A stretch of DNA of 64,000 nt from Ephydatia muelleri (lineage: Eukaryota > Porifera > Demospongiae > Spongillida > Spongillidae). The stretch lies in the NCBI GenBank assembly GCA_013339895.1, contig JABACO010000001.1, positions 26,092,208-26,156,207 of the forward strand. The letters run 5' to 3'. Under the pieces are notes generated by a model. The model made no database searches and was not told the origin of the DNA. It was given only the letters and a program-made list of their open reading frames with translations. A program made the translations under genes and the position numbers. Shown in pieces: positions 63,086 to 64,000 of this stretch (its first letter is position 1; each line of letters starts with the position of its first letter).

Positions 63086-63263
63086 CACAAATGCACAAAT
63101 ACTGCACACACAGATAACCATACACATGCACACACACACGCAAACACATACACAGCTACAAAGGCATACATCAACACACATGCACACACATACACATACA
63201 TCCACACACATACATCCACACACATACATCCACACACATACATCCACACACACACACACATAC

Positions 63264-63375
63264 CTTTAGGGCCGGCAGCATCTGGTGCACAAGGAACTGA
63301 ACATGCTCATCTGTTAGTGACTGTTGCTTGATGATGTTGTTGAGATCTGATCCCATTAGGTGTGTCACAAGATAG
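63264..63375 (-). CDS. p38-type MAP kinase exon (kinase hinge / alpha-D, alpha-E)
   Basis: A 112-bp exon between CATCCTCACAG and GTATGTGTG. It encodes [20 protein letters not shown] followed by [17 protein letters not shown], which matches p38/HOG-type MAPKs closely (THLMGADLNNIV, LTDDHVQFL). The hinge segment (THLMG) is complete. Preceding exons (P-loop, alpha-C) were not found up to the window end; later exons are present only as remnants. It may be the surviving part of a decayed gene or belong to a gene with long introns. Confidence 0.72.
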
Positions 63376-64000
63376 CTGTGAGGATGATATGACATTAGAG
63401 TGGAGAGGTTGGAAACGGAGCCAATTAGCACTTCCTCCCACATGGACTCCTCAATGCTAGAAATAAGATGCATGCTTTGCCAGGGTATGTTTGTTCCTGG
63501 CTGTGTCAATACTCCACGACCTCCAACATCAAACGACCCAGCACATCTCTCCACATATATAGAATTGTGTGCAGACACACCCAGACACACAAACACACAC
63601 ACAAAGTTAAACACACACACTCTCACACACACTCTCACACACACACACACACACACACTCTCTCTCTCTCACACACACTCTCACACACATACTCACACAC
63701 TCTCACACTCTCACACACACATGCAGATTGGATCACTCTAGTAAACCTAAAAGCATCTGACAGCTGCAAGCGGCGTGCACACATTACTTTTGTGAATCTT
63801 GGTCGCACTATCTCTGGTAGCCTCACAGAAGGCTGCTGCTTAGTCTTATGGCGAGCCGCATTTCTTTTGCCCCGGTCATATCGGTGCTGAACAGATATAC
63901 GCGTACTGGGTACTGCCGTTTATACACGTATGACTAATGTGTCGTGACGACACATATTAAATCATTAAATCGAGCCCTTCGTCCCCAGACCCGCCAAATT
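63376..64000. other. Upstream of the p38 exon; CA/CTCACA microsatellite
   Basis: A (CA)n/(CTCACA)n stretch lies at 63590-63720. A minus-strand frame at 63400-63545 ([17 protein letters not shown]) is open up to the exon acceptor but has no kinase similarity, so it is taken as intron. The end of the window, CTTCGTCCCCAGACCC (about 63977 on), resembles the CTCGTACCCAGACCC terminus of the palindromic MITEs and may be the start of another copy. Confidence 0.4.

Noticed and set aside
63171..63656. Extended 161-codon ORF containing the p38 exon
   Set aside because: Only the 112 bp between the CAG acceptor and GTATGT donor match the kinase; the rest is intron and microsatellite read-through.

Overview
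This is a eukaryotic window: genes are split by short introns with clear GT/AG junctions, and there is no bacterial operon structure. The contents suggest an early-branching marine animal, most likely a demosponge. The evidence is a DEATH-NACHT-LRR (NLR-type) receptor gene, p38-type MAP kinase exons, and a dense mixture of Merlin, pogo, hAT, LINE and palindromic MITE elements. The taxonomic call is inference.

Region 1 (1-11.7 kb, + strand) is one NLR-like receptor gene: a DEATH exon, a linker exon, a NACHT exon with Walker A and B, two NACHT-associated exons, then five near-identical LRR exons (168-171 bp each). Each LRR exon lies in a tandem repeat unit of about 1.6 kb, and a sixth, more divergent LRR exon follows. 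All LRR exons are phase 1-1, so any number could be spliced together in frame.

Region 2 (11.7-20.3 kb) is transposon-rich. It holds two apparently complete Merlin-superfamily elements with inverted termini and perfect 8-bp target duplications (12435-14276 and 17443-18643). The second sits inside what looks like a larger DNA transposon marked by inverted clusters of TGTATAAC-like motifs.

Region 3 (20.3-48.6 kb and 40.5-60 kb) is built from duplicated segments. An 88-bp exon preceded by a polypyrimidine tract of 0.2-1 kb occurs three times. A long segment (about 26.0-39.7 kb, copy A) recurs at about 48.5-60.1 kb (copy B). Both copies carry a three-exon gene for a ubiquitin-like plus armadillo-like protein. 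Copy A is broken by a 151-bp MITE and a frameshift; copy B has a single frameshift in a T run. Copy A also received a 5-kb block with a decayed pogo transposase and a split, inverted RecQ-like helicase. Copy B received a LINE with a reverse transcriptase ORF, a palindromic MITE and an expanded minisatellite. Between the copies, 43.3-47.3 kb carries a multi-exon gene of unknown function with a possible C-terminal SKICH-like beta-sandwich.

Region 4 (60.2-64 kb, minus strand) holds pieces of a p38 MAP kinase gene: one well-preserved exon and several degraded, locally duplicated copies of the catalytic-loop, activation-loop and following exons.
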